NCBI RefSeq assembly: GCF_030733425.1
Contig: NZ_JASHIZ010000012.1
Span: 62,001 to 126,000 of the forward strand
Reading direction: 5' to 3'
DNA: 64,000 nt
From: Roseovarius sp. MMSF_3350
GTDB taxonomy: Bacteria > Pseudomonadota > Alphaproteobacteria > Rhodobacterales > Rhodobacteraceae
Numbering within the stretch: the stretch's first letter is position 1; the number at the start of each line of letters is the position of its first letter. Below, piece after piece: positions 53,187 to 61,040 of this stretch. The translations under genes were made by a program, and so were the position numbers. Under the pieces are notes generated by a model. That model was given only the letters and a program-made list of their open reading frames with translations. It did not search any database and had not been told where the DNA came from.

Positions 53187-54215
53187 CTTTTGTTTCCTAA
53201 AATGGTACATGCGTTTGTTGCGTTCGCGCGCTTGAGCGCGTCTTCGTTCGACTTGTTGTTCCTCGCTGAGATTTTTCACGCGAGCTGATTTTCCAGGCGC
53301 CTTAGGCAAAAGAGTGTCGAATTCTTCTGGTATGCCGTGCTTGTACAGTGCTCTGTACAGCGCTTCATCTAGCTGCTTGATGTGAGGTCGTAGGAGTCCC
53401 TTGCCGAGCCATTTTTCGTATACTGTCTTGATGAAATCGACTGGTTTCTGGGATTTGTCTGTTCGGTCGCGGTATAGCTTTGGAGCTTTGGATGGGAGGT
53501 CGGGCGGGGGAGTATCGTCGACAAGTCCTTCTACGGTGCTCTCAACGAATGCTCTAAATTCTTCCGGGCTTTCACATAGAGTTTCGGCGGCTTCTGCGAA
53601 CAGAAGCTTGATATTTTGCCTTAAGTATTCTTGCCTAATTTCCTTTTCGTCCAATACTTCCTCGTGGAAGGTATTTTCATTAAAATCATAACCTTCCAGA
53701 CTTTTATTTAAACATAAGATGGCCTTGATAGTAAAGAATTTTTGAAATGATAGAAGGTTTTGCCATCCATGCTGCTCGATATTTTCCAGAGCCGCGGAGG
53801 CTGTTTGGTCACGATTAATGTCAGACTTATGCCATTTTGAAAGTAGCAGGTTGTGCGCAACGCGCTCTGTCGCCACCAACTCTCGAAACCGCAAAACGAG
53901 GCTTTCATAATCTTTGTCTGCAACGATTTCTGGGATGCTGTTTCGCGTGACGACCCGTCGTTCAATCTCGGAGAAATCGCCTTCTACATAGTCTTGCTGG
54001 TCTCGATGACCGTAAAAAATGTCTTCACTGGCCCATACAGCGCGGACCGCTTTGAAGCCAGTTTTTACCGCATGATCTACTGTTCTACTTACATTGTCCC
54101 AGATGAGCGCTTTAGCGTAACCCCCGTAGCGCCGCAGCCAGATCGGCTGCTTCGTTTCGTCGATAAGCGCCGTGACAGAGGTATCCTCAAATACCTTGAT
54201 ATCTTCCTTCGCCAT
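53181..54215 (-). CDS. Unrecognised 344-aa basic protein in the cargo operon
   Basis: A 344-aa soluble protein with no recognised family. The N-terminus (MAKEDIKVFEDTSVTALIDE) is acidic, the middle is mostly helical (LLLSKWHKSDINRDQTASAALENIEQHGWQNLLSFQKFF), and the C-terminal ~50 residues are strongly basic (RRRAQARERNKRMYHFRKQKA), suggesting nucleic-acid contact. GAGGAA lies four bases before the ATG. It follows the AbiEii-like gene by 33 bases, and the operon ends in a palindromic terminator over its stop. Confidence 0.65.
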   Translation of the reverse strand: MAKEDIKVFEDTSVTALIDETKQPIWLRRYGGYAKALIWDNVSRTVDHAVKTGFKAVRAVWASEDIFYGHRDQQDYVEGDFSEIERRVVTRNSIPEIVADKDYESLVLRFRELVATERVAHNLLLSKWHKSDINRDQTASAALENIEQHGWQNLLSFQKFFTIKAILCLNKSLEGYDFNENTFHEEVLDEKEIRQEYLRQNIKLLFAEAAETLCESPEEFRAFVESTVEGLVDDTPPPDLPSKAPKLYRDRTDKSQKPVDFIKTVYEKWLGKGLLRPHIKQLDEALYRALYKHGIPEEFDTLLPKAPGKSARVKNLSEEQQVERRRAQARERNKRMYHFRKQKA

Positions 54216-54248
54216 CCAATTCCTCGCGGTTCGTCACCATGTCTTCGG

Positions 54249-55673
54249 TCAACACCTTGATACAACCTGTTGACTTTTTTGACTAGACTTGGGCCTTCCG
54301 ACATGGACACCTCTCGCCTTGCCCCATTTATCCTTGTGTCCCTTCAGCGCCAAGCTTGCTGTTTTGCGCTTGAACCTTCTGCCACAGTTAGAGCATTCGA
54401 TAATTCTTCTAGGGCCGCCATCGTACAAGGACCTACCTATGCGGGTATTGGATCGTCGAGCGGAACTCGAAGAACTACTCCCAAAATAACTTTTTTCAGT
54501 TACTTCACCCGCTTTGGATAGCTCGATCTCAAACCTAGGTTCAAACTTCTCGTCTAAGATTTCAGGGTTCAAAACTTTTGGATTGACGAGTGATCGAATG
54601 CCCGGTTGCCCAGAAGAGCCGCCCGACCTATCCCATACATAAAAATATTCTCGCGCGTGTCCATCTTGTGGCCGTTTGTATGACAAAGCGTAAGGTTCGA
54701 CGATCCGCTCGTACCCATCATATTCAATCCTCATAAGGCGAGCGCCGGCTCCAGCTTCCAAAAACAAGTTTCGTTGCTCTGCCGGAAAGAAAGCATTGCT
54801 GATGCGATCCGCGAGGCCCGTTGTCGAAAAAATACTATCAATAAAGTCAGAGTAAACGCCTTCAACCTTGTCGAAGTTCATTCTGCTTTGCGCAGGGCAT
54901 ACGATGTACTTGTTCCACGCACCGCGAAAAAACGCCATCGGCAACCCTAAAAGGATTTGTCTAGCCGAACCTGGACTTCTCTCGAAAATAGTCTTCTTCA
55001 GAAAAACCCGCGCGATCTCTGCTCTGTCCAATTCAATTTCAGAGTTGAAGAAAGCCGCATAAACAAGGTCATAGAGGTCGTGAGAGTGCCTTCTCTGAAG
55101 AAGACACTTCATCTTGCTGGCGATGCTTTCTTCGACTGCGACACACCGCAGTTCTACCTGGCATCTGGAAGCGTCTGAATATGGATGGATGATTGGTACT
55201 GAGCTGACTGGCATGTACAGTCTATCGAACTCAGTAACATCCATCCGAACCGAAATTTCCAAGGTACTCTTCGCGCCATAAAAGTCTTCAAAGAAGACCT
55301 TTCCTTTGTAAATTTTTCGGTTTGTGTTCTTTCCTAGATTTGCGCGTTTCGCTTCGTGAAAACTATTTCTTTCGGCAACAAAACGAATCCCTGAAACATC
55401 ATGAGCAACAGCGCAGCAGCTCTCGATTTCACTGGCAAAACGCGCCAAGTCTACAGCCTCAGTAGTGGAAAAATCTAAATCTGAAGAAAATCTCGTGTTA
55501 GGAAAGTATGCTTTTCTAAAGCAGTTTCCGCCCTTAAGCACCAATAGTTGCGAAAGGTAGGAATTGTTGTAAATCGCAAAAAGGAGCCAGCCAAAGACGT
55601 AGTCTCGTTGAACATTCGAGGTAGTGATCTCAAACTCTTTTGCCTTGGCGTCAATTTCGTCCCGTTCAATCAT
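54249..55673 (-). CDS. AbiEii/AbiGii-like nucleotidyltransferase with WYL-like and zinc-finger-like C-terminus
   Basis: A 474-aa protein. Residues ~20-210 contain the polymerase-beta-type nucleotidyltransferase signature: LVLKGGNCFRKAYFPNTRFSSDLDFS (GG at 48-49, DxD at 65-67), a later conserved KMKCLLQRRHSHDLYDLVYA block and LEISVRMDVTEF. Residues ~313-388 (RIEYDGYERIVEPYALSYKRP) resemble a WYL ligand-sensing domain. A Ser-rich linker is followed by a CSNCGRRF..L..H motif (C427, C430, H446) like a C2H2 finger. AbiEii toxins normally pair with AbiEi antitoxins, which are absent. The start overlaps the TIR-like gene stop (ATGA). Confidence 0.75.
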   Translation of the reverse strand: MIERDEIDAKAKEFEITTSNVQRDYVFGWLLFAIYNNSYLSQLLVLKGGNCFRKAYFPNTRFSSDLDFSTTEAVDLARFASEIESCCAVAHDVSGIRFVAERNSFHEAKRANLGKNTNRKIYKGKVFFEDFYGAKSTLEISVRMDVTEFDRLYMPVSSVPIIHPYSDASRCQVELRCVAVEESIASKMKCLLQRRHSHDLYDLVYAAFFNSEIELDRAEIARVFLKKTIFERSPGSARQILLGLPMAFFRGAWNKYIVCPAQSRMNFDKVEGVYSDFIDSIFSTTGLADRISNAFFPAEQRNLFLEAGAGARLMRIEYDGYERIVEPYALSYKRPQDGHAREYFYVWDRSGGSSGQPGIRSLVNPKVLNPEILDEKFEPRFEIELSKAGEVTEKSYFGSSSSSSARRSNTRIGRSLYDGGPRRIIECSNCGRRFKRKTASLALKGHKDKWGKARGVHVGRPKSSQKSQQVVSRC

Positions 55674-56581
55674 TGTCGCATCACTTGGTTCCAATCGATG
55701 CTCAACCCAGAAGCTTCTAGCTCCCTGGCCAGTGATTGCTTCCAAGCACCAGCACTATCCATGGTTTCCCAAACCACACCGGCAAAATCGCTGGGAATTT
55801 CCAGCGTACCTTTCTTAAGCGCACACACCTTATCCCGCCCAAGTTTCCCAATGAAGTAGCCTAATTCAAGCAGTACGTTTTGCCTTGCACGCGGCTCAGT
55901 AGTTTCGCTCGACGCAGCACGTCCAACATCGTCGGGGGTGAGCAGAACGATTGCAAAGCCAACGTCAGAGTTTGCTTCGACTTTTTCGATTATGGTACGA
56001 CCTCTGCTTGCTTGCTCATGAAGAATTATCGCAGAAAGGCCGATTTTCTCCACAAAGCGAGCGACTGTCTCCCTAGCCTCTCCATCATGTCCATGCACGA
56101 TAAAAACCTTGTTTGACGCCACTGGAATTTTTAGTGAATTGTCGGGATTTCCGTTGCTTTCTACATACTCCCGATAATCTCGAACAAAGGGAACGATGAG
56201 TTGAGAAACAAGTTGCTGCACGTCTCTCATGTACTTGTTCGAGTGACTAACGTAGAATTTGCCCGCAAAATGTACTGTCCAATCTGGGTCGGCGCATAGA
56301 CGTTGGACCAATAGTAATTGGGTTCCTAGTATTTCTCTTTCATCATCGGGCCAAAGTAGCGTTGCACTTCCAATCATTCCCCCTTGGGTCGCTTCGCTTC
56401 TCTTGAGAAAGTCTTCTAGATTCAAATCTCGGGTCAACTCGGCATTGATGGACTTAAGCTCGTCGCTCGCGAGTAGCCGGCCGATTTTTGCAAGCGGCCT
56501 TGCAAAAGACTGATAGTCAGCTTTTTGCAGATCAAGAACTGCATTGTTCAACTGCCGGAAAAGACCTTTGGTCTCAGTCAT
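55670..56581 (-). CDS. TIR-like (Cap12/PycTIR-type) predicted NAD-cleaving effector
   Basis: A 303-aa protein. Residues ~157-300 match the TIR-like domain of CBASS Cap12 and Pycsar TIR effectors: KVFIVHGHDGEARETVARFVEKIGL, IILHEQASRGRTIIEKVE, FAIVLLTPDDVG, RARQNVLLELGYFIGKLGR (with the probable catalytic Glu) and a WETMDSAGAWKQSLARELEASG end. The N-terminal ~150 residues are an unrecognised helical domain, presumably a sensor. These enzymes destroy NAD+ on activation and stop phage growth. The start overlaps the upstream stop by eight bases (ATGACTGA), and the stop overlaps the NTase start. Confidence 0.82.
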   Translation of the reverse strand: MTETKGLFRQLNNAVLDLQKADYQSFARPLAKIGRLLASDELKSINAELTRDLNLEDFLKRSEATQGGMIGSATLLWPDDEREILGTQLLLVQRLCADPDWTVHFAGKFYVSHSNKYMRDVQQLVSQLIVPFVRDYREYVESNGNPDNSLKIPVASNKVFIVHGHDGEARETVARFVEKIGLSAIILHEQASRGRTIIEKVEANSDVGFAIVLLTPDDVGRAASSETTEPRARQNVLLELGYFIGKLGRDKVCALKKGTLEIPSDFAGVVWETMDSAGAWKQSLARELEASGLSIDWNQVMRQ

Positions 56582-56858
56582 CGTCTGCCTCGAGGCGCGC
56601 CCGTTCAGCTTCTTCAAGGATCGCCTTACGGGATTCCTCTTTGACCGCGTCGATCAATGGCGCCACCAGCTTATTATTTGCGTAGCGACCTAAACGCTCA
56701 TCAATCATTTGCTCCGCAGAAGCTATGGCACCGTCGATGCTACCAGGATCATCCGGATCGAAGTTAACCTGCCCTATTTCTCCATCCAATTCTTTTAGGG
56801 CTTGCTCGGCTTGTGCTAGCTCTTTCTGCAGTTCGTCTAAGCCTTCAATTTTAAACAT
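56574..56858 (-). CDS. Small acidic coiled-coil protein heading the cargo operon
   Basis: A 94-aa acidic protein beginning MFKIEGLDELQKELAQAEQAL with heptad-like spacing through residues 5-30 and a second charged helix at the C-terminus (ESRKAILEEAERARLEADDD). AAAGGG lies six bases before the ATG. It overlaps the TIR-like gene by eight bases. It may be the inhibitor or sensor partner of the module. A TATATATA stretch at 56901-56908 marks an AT-rich region likely to hold the promoter. The family is not recognised. Confidence 0.65.
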   Translation of the reverse strand: MFKIEGLDELQKELAQAEQALKELDGEIGQVNFDPDDPGSIDGAIASAEQMIDERLGRYANNKLVAPLIDAVKEESRKAILEEAERARLEADDD

Positions 56859-57070
56859 GACTAACCCTTTCTAGCTGAAGTTTTTGCATTCATAACAACT
56901 ATATATAGCGGGATATGGACAATCACGCCACCACATTCTGAGTGAACGTGCCTTAGAGACAAGCAGACAAATCGCAAACACAAAATGGGAAACTCACCTT
57001 ACGTTTGCGTTGCCAAAGACAGCTTTGCCCCCTCACTTTGATACAAAGCAACTATCAATTTCGTGAGACC

Positions 57071-57961
57071 ATGGAGTTCTGGGCAATCGCCGAACTGAAC
57101 GGCGACGATTTCACCATCCGCATCGGCGACGGCGTTCGCCCTGCGCTAGCACGTTTGTGGGCAGACGCTCTGGCCGACACAGGCTTCGTTGACGGCATTG
57201 GAACCCCCTTCCCCACCGACACCATCGACCCGGTCGATGTGGCTCTGCAATGGCTCACCCAGCATGAGCAGAACCACTTCGATCTCGGGCACTTTGATCT
57301 GCTCGACCGCACGGCTATCGGCGAAACCGCCCGCTCCCTGGATTTCTCCATCAGCCAACGCCGCCCGGTTTTGCCGGATCGCCTTACCGTGCTGGAGGGT
57401 GCAGATCGCACAAAAGTCGAACCTTGTCTCGAACTGCAGGCCGATCATGATGCTACAGAGTCCGTTCTGGGTGCTTACTCAAAAGACGGCTGGCCGGAGC
57501 TGCACGGGCGCATGGCCGCTATCGCGTCGATGATGATGCTGATCGAACGTGAAGATGCGGCCTATGGCGCAGCGATATCAACGCATCCCAAAGCTGCGAC
57601 GCGCATCTTCCAACTTCTGGGTCATGCGATGGAGATGCCTTTGATTACGGCGCATTTGATCGCTCAAGAAAACAGACGCGATGCTGTCTCACCCGATGAT
57701 CTGCCCTCAGACGAAGAGCAAAGTGCATTCAATCGCACGGTGATCATTCCGGCCTATTTCGATGCGGTGCATCTGGCCCGGATTGCCGGAGCCGAAAGCA
57801 TCGCGGCTGATCTTGGGGATGTGCAAAGCTTCTTTGCCGATATCCAGATTGCCAAGCTGTCGAATGCGTCTCGCTCTCCTGATCTCAGCACAACCGGCGC
57901 ACAGGAATGGGCGGAACTGGTGCGCATCAATGACCAACTCAAAGCCATCCAGGGCCTCTGA
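57071..57961 (+). CDS. Putative HExxH zinc metallopeptidase-like protein
   Basis: A 296-aa protein. Residues 65-69 are HEQNH (in LTQHEQNHFDLGHFDLLDR), and residues 121-128 are ELQADHDA, which resembles the ExxxD/ExxAD third-ligand region of M48-type gluzincins. No signal peptide or membrane segment is seen, so it would act in the cytoplasm. It is divergent from the cargo operon and convergent with the next gene (three bases apart). The ATG at 57071 begins MEFWAIAELNGDDF; an upstream ATG at 57005 is less convincing. Confidence 0.6.
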   Translation: MEFWAIAELNGDDFTIRIGDGVRPALARLWADALADTGFVDGIGTPFPTDTIDPVDVALQWLTQHEQNHFDLGHFDLLDRTAIGETARSLDFSISQRRPVLPDRLTVLEGADRTKVEPCLELQADHDATESVLGAYSKDGWPELHGRMAAIASMMMLIEREDAAYGAAISTHPKAATRIFQLLGHAMEMPLITAHLIAQENRRDAVSPDDLPSDEEQSAFNRTVIIPAYFDAVHLARIAGAESIAADLGDVQSFFADIQIAKLSNASRSPDLSTTGAQEWAELVRINDQLKAIQGL

Positions 57962-57964
57962 GTG

Positions 57965-58720
57965 TCAGCTTGTGAAGTTGACCTCTAGCACATGCACCTC
58001 GAATGCTGCTGCGCCCTGCCCCAGTTGCGCGAGACTTGGCCTGTCCGTTGGCAATGCTTTGTCATCGGACACGATCACCACAAAGCGATGCACCCCGCCA
58101 TGGTCCAGCTCGACAAGCGCAATGGGATAACCGTCCCGATCCCGCGGCAGGAGCGTTGCGCCTTCCGGGATAATAACTCGGAGACGCCTTTCGTCGTCAC
58201 CAAGCGGCAGCGGATACCAACTGCCGTTATACCCTTCAAAGGCGACACACTGGCCCTCAAGACGGCTTTCCAGCTCCAGGCAGTAATCCTGCCCAAGGCG
58301 CAGCGTCGTCACAGCATGACTGACCGTCTTCGAACGCCTTGCAATGCCCATCGACTTTACAAGCGGGATGACCGTCAGACTGCCTGCAATCGCATGATCC
58401 GCAACAAAGCGATCCCAGTCTGACTGGCGGGGGAACCGGAACAGCTCGGGTGCGCGTTTTTGAGCAAAGGCAAAGTGGTGTGTTGCCAGCCATTCATGGA
58501 TGGACGCCGCCTTGCTCCGTGCAATCTGCCCGCGCCGAAAGTTACGGTGCGGATCGCTGGATGCACTGACAGGCGCATCCTGGGCGGTCTCGACCAGGTC
58601 GTCAAAGCGGGCTCCTGTGGCTTGCGCCAAGGCGCGCATGATCCGATAGAGCGCTTGTGTCGGTTCAATGCGCTCTGGTGCGGATGCGTCCATCCAGTCG
58701 ATCTCGCGCTTATGGTCCAT
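57965..58720 (-). CDS. Hypothetical 251-aa protein of the mobile element
   Basis: A soluble protein starting MDHKREIDWMDASAPERIEP. The N-terminal ~60 residues are helical (ALYRIMRALAQATGARFDDLVETA), the middle includes a KAASIHEWLATHHFAFA segment, and the C-terminal half is beta-rich (CVAFEGYNGSWYPLPLGDDERRLRVIIPEG, IALVELDHGGVHRFVVIVSDD). AGGAA lies about six bases before the ATG. No recognised family. GC content is higher than in the TIR operon, so it may be a separate acquisition. Confidence 0.6.
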   Translation of the reverse strand: MDHKREIDWMDASAPERIEPTQALYRIMRALAQATGARFDDLVETAQDAPVSASSDPHRNFRRGQIARSKAASIHEWLATHHFAFAQKRAPELFRFPRQSDWDRFVADHAIAGSLTVIPLVKSMGIARRSKTVSHAVTTLRLGQDYCLELESRLEGQCVAFEGYNGSWYPLPLGDDERRLRVIIPEGATLLPRDRDGYPIALVELDHGGVHRFVVIVSDDKALPTDRPSLAQLGQGAAAFEVHVLEVNFTS

Positions 58721-58848
58721 GATCGATTCCTACCCGCAATCACCCGCACCATACCCTTATCCAGCCTGTGTTCTAGCCGCTATCTCCCTGTCTTGTCAGG
58801 GGTTTTATCAAGAAACCCTTTGGTAAACGGTCGGGTTTATGGTAGTTT

Positions 58849-58863
58849 GTTCTATATTTGTTC
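58849..58863 (+). promoter_or_regulatory. LexA (SOS) box before the recombinase operon
   Basis: GTTC-TATATTT-GTTC, followed by TCAT, nearly identical to the box at 28771. It lies 75 bases before the small gene that is co-transcribed with the recombinase, so excision is probably induced by DNA damage. Confidence 0.8.
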
Positions 58864-58937
58864 TCATCGTGTGCCTGCGCACCGAAGATCAAGATCAATC
58901 CCATAATACCCGGCCCCGGAGAAAGGAGATGCCAGCC

Positions 58938-59252
58938 ATGTGCCGCCTAAAAGACGCAACCGCGTCCACCCCAACATTGTCCATCGATTGGGACGCTTAC
59001 CTGCCGTTGTTCAAGGATGAGGATATTCCTGAAGAACAAAAACGCGCCCTGATCGAAACCCTGTGGTCGATCATGGTCGCGTTCGTTGATCTGGGCTTTG
59101 GCATTCATCCGTTGGATACCGCCTGTGGAAAGAGCGACGAGGAATTGGCGCAAGCGATAGCCTCTGTGGTATCCTCAGACCACCCCACCGAAACACCATC
59201 GCAAAGAGCGGCATCACCCTCGGGCCAAGCCGCCGGAGAGGAGTCCGCATGA
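58938..59252 (+). CDS. Small protein upstream of and overlapping the recombinase gene
   Basis: A 104-aa protein (MCRLKDATASTPTLSIDWDA, then YLPLFKDEDIPEEQKRALIETLWSIMVAFVDLGFGIHPLDTACGKSDEELAQAI). The ATG at 58938 has GGAG nine bases upstream, while ATG 58929 is directly against that GGAG, so 58938 is preferred. It overlaps the recombinase start by four bases and is probably a recombination-associated partner. No recognised domain, but such small genes commonly precede recombinases in alphaproteobacterial elements. Confidence 0.7.
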   Translation: MCRLKDATASTPTLSIDWDAYLPLFKDEDIPEEQKRALIETLWSIMVAFVDLGFGIHPLDTACGKSDEELAQAIASVVSSDHPTETPSQRAASPSGQAAGEESA

Positions 59253-60814
59253 CAAAACAAACTGCAAAATCCATGACAGAGACAGCCCGGCCTCAGGCGG
59301 TGATCTATTGCCGTGTCTCATCCAAAGCCCAAGAGGCCGAAGGGCACGGGCTCAAGTCGCAAGAAACCCGCTGCCGCGAATATGCGGTCGCCCAGGGCTA
59401 TGACGTCGCCGGAGTCTTCCCCGATACCTTTACGGGCGGCGGCGACTTCATGGCAAGGCCCGGTCTGGTGGCGTTGCTGTCCTTCCTCGATGCCCAACCG
59501 GATCAGGACTTCGTTGTGATCTTCGATGATCTCAAGCGCTTTGCCCGTGATACACGCTTCCATCTCGATCTGCGTGAAGCGCTGCGTCAGCGGGGAGCCT
59601 CAATCGAATGCCTGAACTTCAAGTTCGATGACTCCCCCGAGGGCGAGTTCATCGAAACCATCATGGCCGCGCAAGGCGCGTTGGAGCGCAAGCAAAACGG
59701 GCGGCAAGTGGGACAAAAGATGAAAGCGCGGATGCAAACCGGCTACTGGGTTCACAACGCGCCGACTGGCTACCGCTACAAGACCGTCAAAGGCCACGGC
59801 AAGGTGCTGGTGCATGACGAGCCGATGGCGTCACTCGTCAAAGAAGCGCTCGAAGGCTATGCCGCAGGACGCTTCCAAGGCCAAGTCGAAGTGAAGCGTT
59901 TCTTTGAAGCGCACCCCGACTTCCCGCGCAGCAAGCATGGCGATGTGAAGCAACAGCGCGTGACCGATATCCTCACGCAACCGCTCTACGCCGGATATAT
60001 CTGCTCCGAGACTTGGGGGATCGATTGGCTCAAAGGTCAGCATGAACCGCTGATCTCGCTGGCCACCTATGACAAAATCCAGAAGCGCAGAAGTGGCGTG
60101 GCCAAAGCTCCGGCGCGTAAGGATATTGGCAAAGACTTCGCCCTACGCGGCTTTGCGACCTGCGGCGATTGCGGTGTCCCTCTACGCTCCTCCTGGCCCA
60201 AGGGCGCAAGACGGCACTATGCCTATTATCTGTGTCAGACCAAGGGCTGCGCCAGCTACGGTAAGTCGATCCCGCGTGACAAGCTTGAAGGCGACTTCGG
60301 CGAAATCGTCAAAACCCTCCAGCCCGGTCACTCAGTCATGAAACTCGCGACACTGATGTTCCGTGATGCATGGGCTGCACGGCTTGGACAAGCCAAGGCC
60401 GCAAGCGAGGCGACCAAGCGGCAGATCGCAGAGACGGATAAGCAGATCGAAAAACTGCTCGACCGGATCATGGCTGCGACCAATGATGCCGTGATCGGAG
60501 CCTATGAAGACAAGATCACGGCTCTCGAAAAAACTAAGGTCAGATTGCAGGATTCTCTTGCCAATCGGGCCAAACCAAAGGGGACCGTAGAGGAGTTGCT
60601 AGAACTCTCTCTACGTTTCCTCGCAAACCCTTATAAACTCTGGGAAAGTGGCAATATCACACTGCGCAGAACGCTCCTCAGATTGGCGTTTGCGGACCGT
60701 TTTGCCTATCATCGTTTGGAAGGGCCTAGAACACCTCAAATAGCCTTGCCGTTTAAGGCTTTGAAGGTGGTCGAAGGAGTGAAAATGAGAAGTGGTGCGG
60801 GTGAAGGGACTTGA
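59249..60814 (+). CDS. Large serine recombinase (site-specific integrase)
   Basis: A 521-aa integrase. The N-terminal resolvase domain has VIYCRVSSKAQEAEGHGLKSQ (catalytic Ser24), FDDLKRFARDTR and GEFIETIMAAQGALERKQN. A recombinase domain (GYWVHNAPTGYRY ... RVTDILTQPLYAGYI) and a zinc ribbon (FATCGDCGVPLRSSW ... YYLCQTKGCASYGK) follow, then a coiled coil (ATKRQIAETDKQIEKLLDRI). It should integrate and excise the element. Its last seven codons and stop lie within the tRNA-Leu gene on the other strand. Confidence 0.93.
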   Translation: MTKQTAKSMTETARPQAVIYCRVSSKAQEAEGHGLKSQETRCREYAVAQGYDVAGVFPDTFTGGGDFMARPGLVALLSFLDAQPDQDFVVIFDDLKRFARDTRFHLDLREALRQRGASIECLNFKFDDSPEGEFIETIMAAQGALERKQNGRQVGQKMKARMQTGYWVHNAPTGYRYKTVKGHGKVLVHDEPMASLVKEALEGYAAGRFQGQVEVKRFFEAHPDFPRSKHGDVKQQRVTDILTQPLYAGYICSETWGIDWLKGQHEPLISLATYDKIQKRRSGVAKAPARKDIGKDFALRGFATCGDCGVPLRSSWPKGARRHYAYYLCQTKGCASYGKSIPRDKLEGDFGEIVKTLQPGHSVMKLATLMFRDAWAARLGQAKAASEATKRQIAETDKQIEKLLDRIMAATNDAVIGAYEDKITALEKTKVRLQDSLANRAKPKGTVEELLELSLRFLANPYKLWESGNITLRRTLLRLAFADRFAYHRLEGPRTPQIALPFKALKVVEGVKMRSGAGEGT

Positions 60815-60877
60815 ACCCCCACGCCTTGCGGCGCCAGAACCTAAATCTGGTGCGTCTACCAATTCCGCCACACCCGC
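60793..60877 (-). tRNA. tRNA-Leu(UAG)
   Basis: Full cloverleaf on the minus strand: acceptor GCGGGTG ... CACCCGC with encoded CCA (60793-60795), D arm GGCGGAATTGGTAGACGC, anticodon loop TTTAGGT between CCAGA and TCTGG (anticodon TAG), a long variable arm, and T arm GGGTTCAAGTCCC. The 3' end is shared with the end of the serine recombinase gene, suggesting it is the element's attachment site. Confidence 0.96.
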
Positions 60878-61040
60878 ATCGAGCCGCGTCTTAGCAAAGC
60901 CTGAAACAGGAAGCGAGTGGAATTTCCCGCATCACTGTCCCACCAAATATGCCGCGCCCTTGAACAAAAGGCGCGACATTGACGAAATGTTGACGTATGG
61001 TGATGAAAAATTCGAGGCAGAAAACAGAGCGAGATAGCCC

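Larger units (their letters stand above)
47214..60814. mobile_element. Integrative mobilizable element with defence-like cargo
   Basis: About 13.6 kb with lower GC than both flanks. It carries a mobC/relaxase pair, a VirD4/TraG-type coupling protein without mating-pair genes, a serine recombinase and a cargo operon with TIR-like and AbiEii-like genes. The right end is inside the 3' part of tRNA-Leu(UAG) (60793-60814), where the recombinase gene stops. The left end is uncertain, somewhere between guaD (47195) and about 47330. No direct repeat was found by eye, which is normal for serine recombinases with very short cores. Confidence 0.8.

Noticed and set aside
59249..60814. Tyrosine integrase, as expected at a tRNA target
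   Set aside because: The N-terminal YCRVSS motif, zinc ribbon and coiled coil identify a large serine recombinase.
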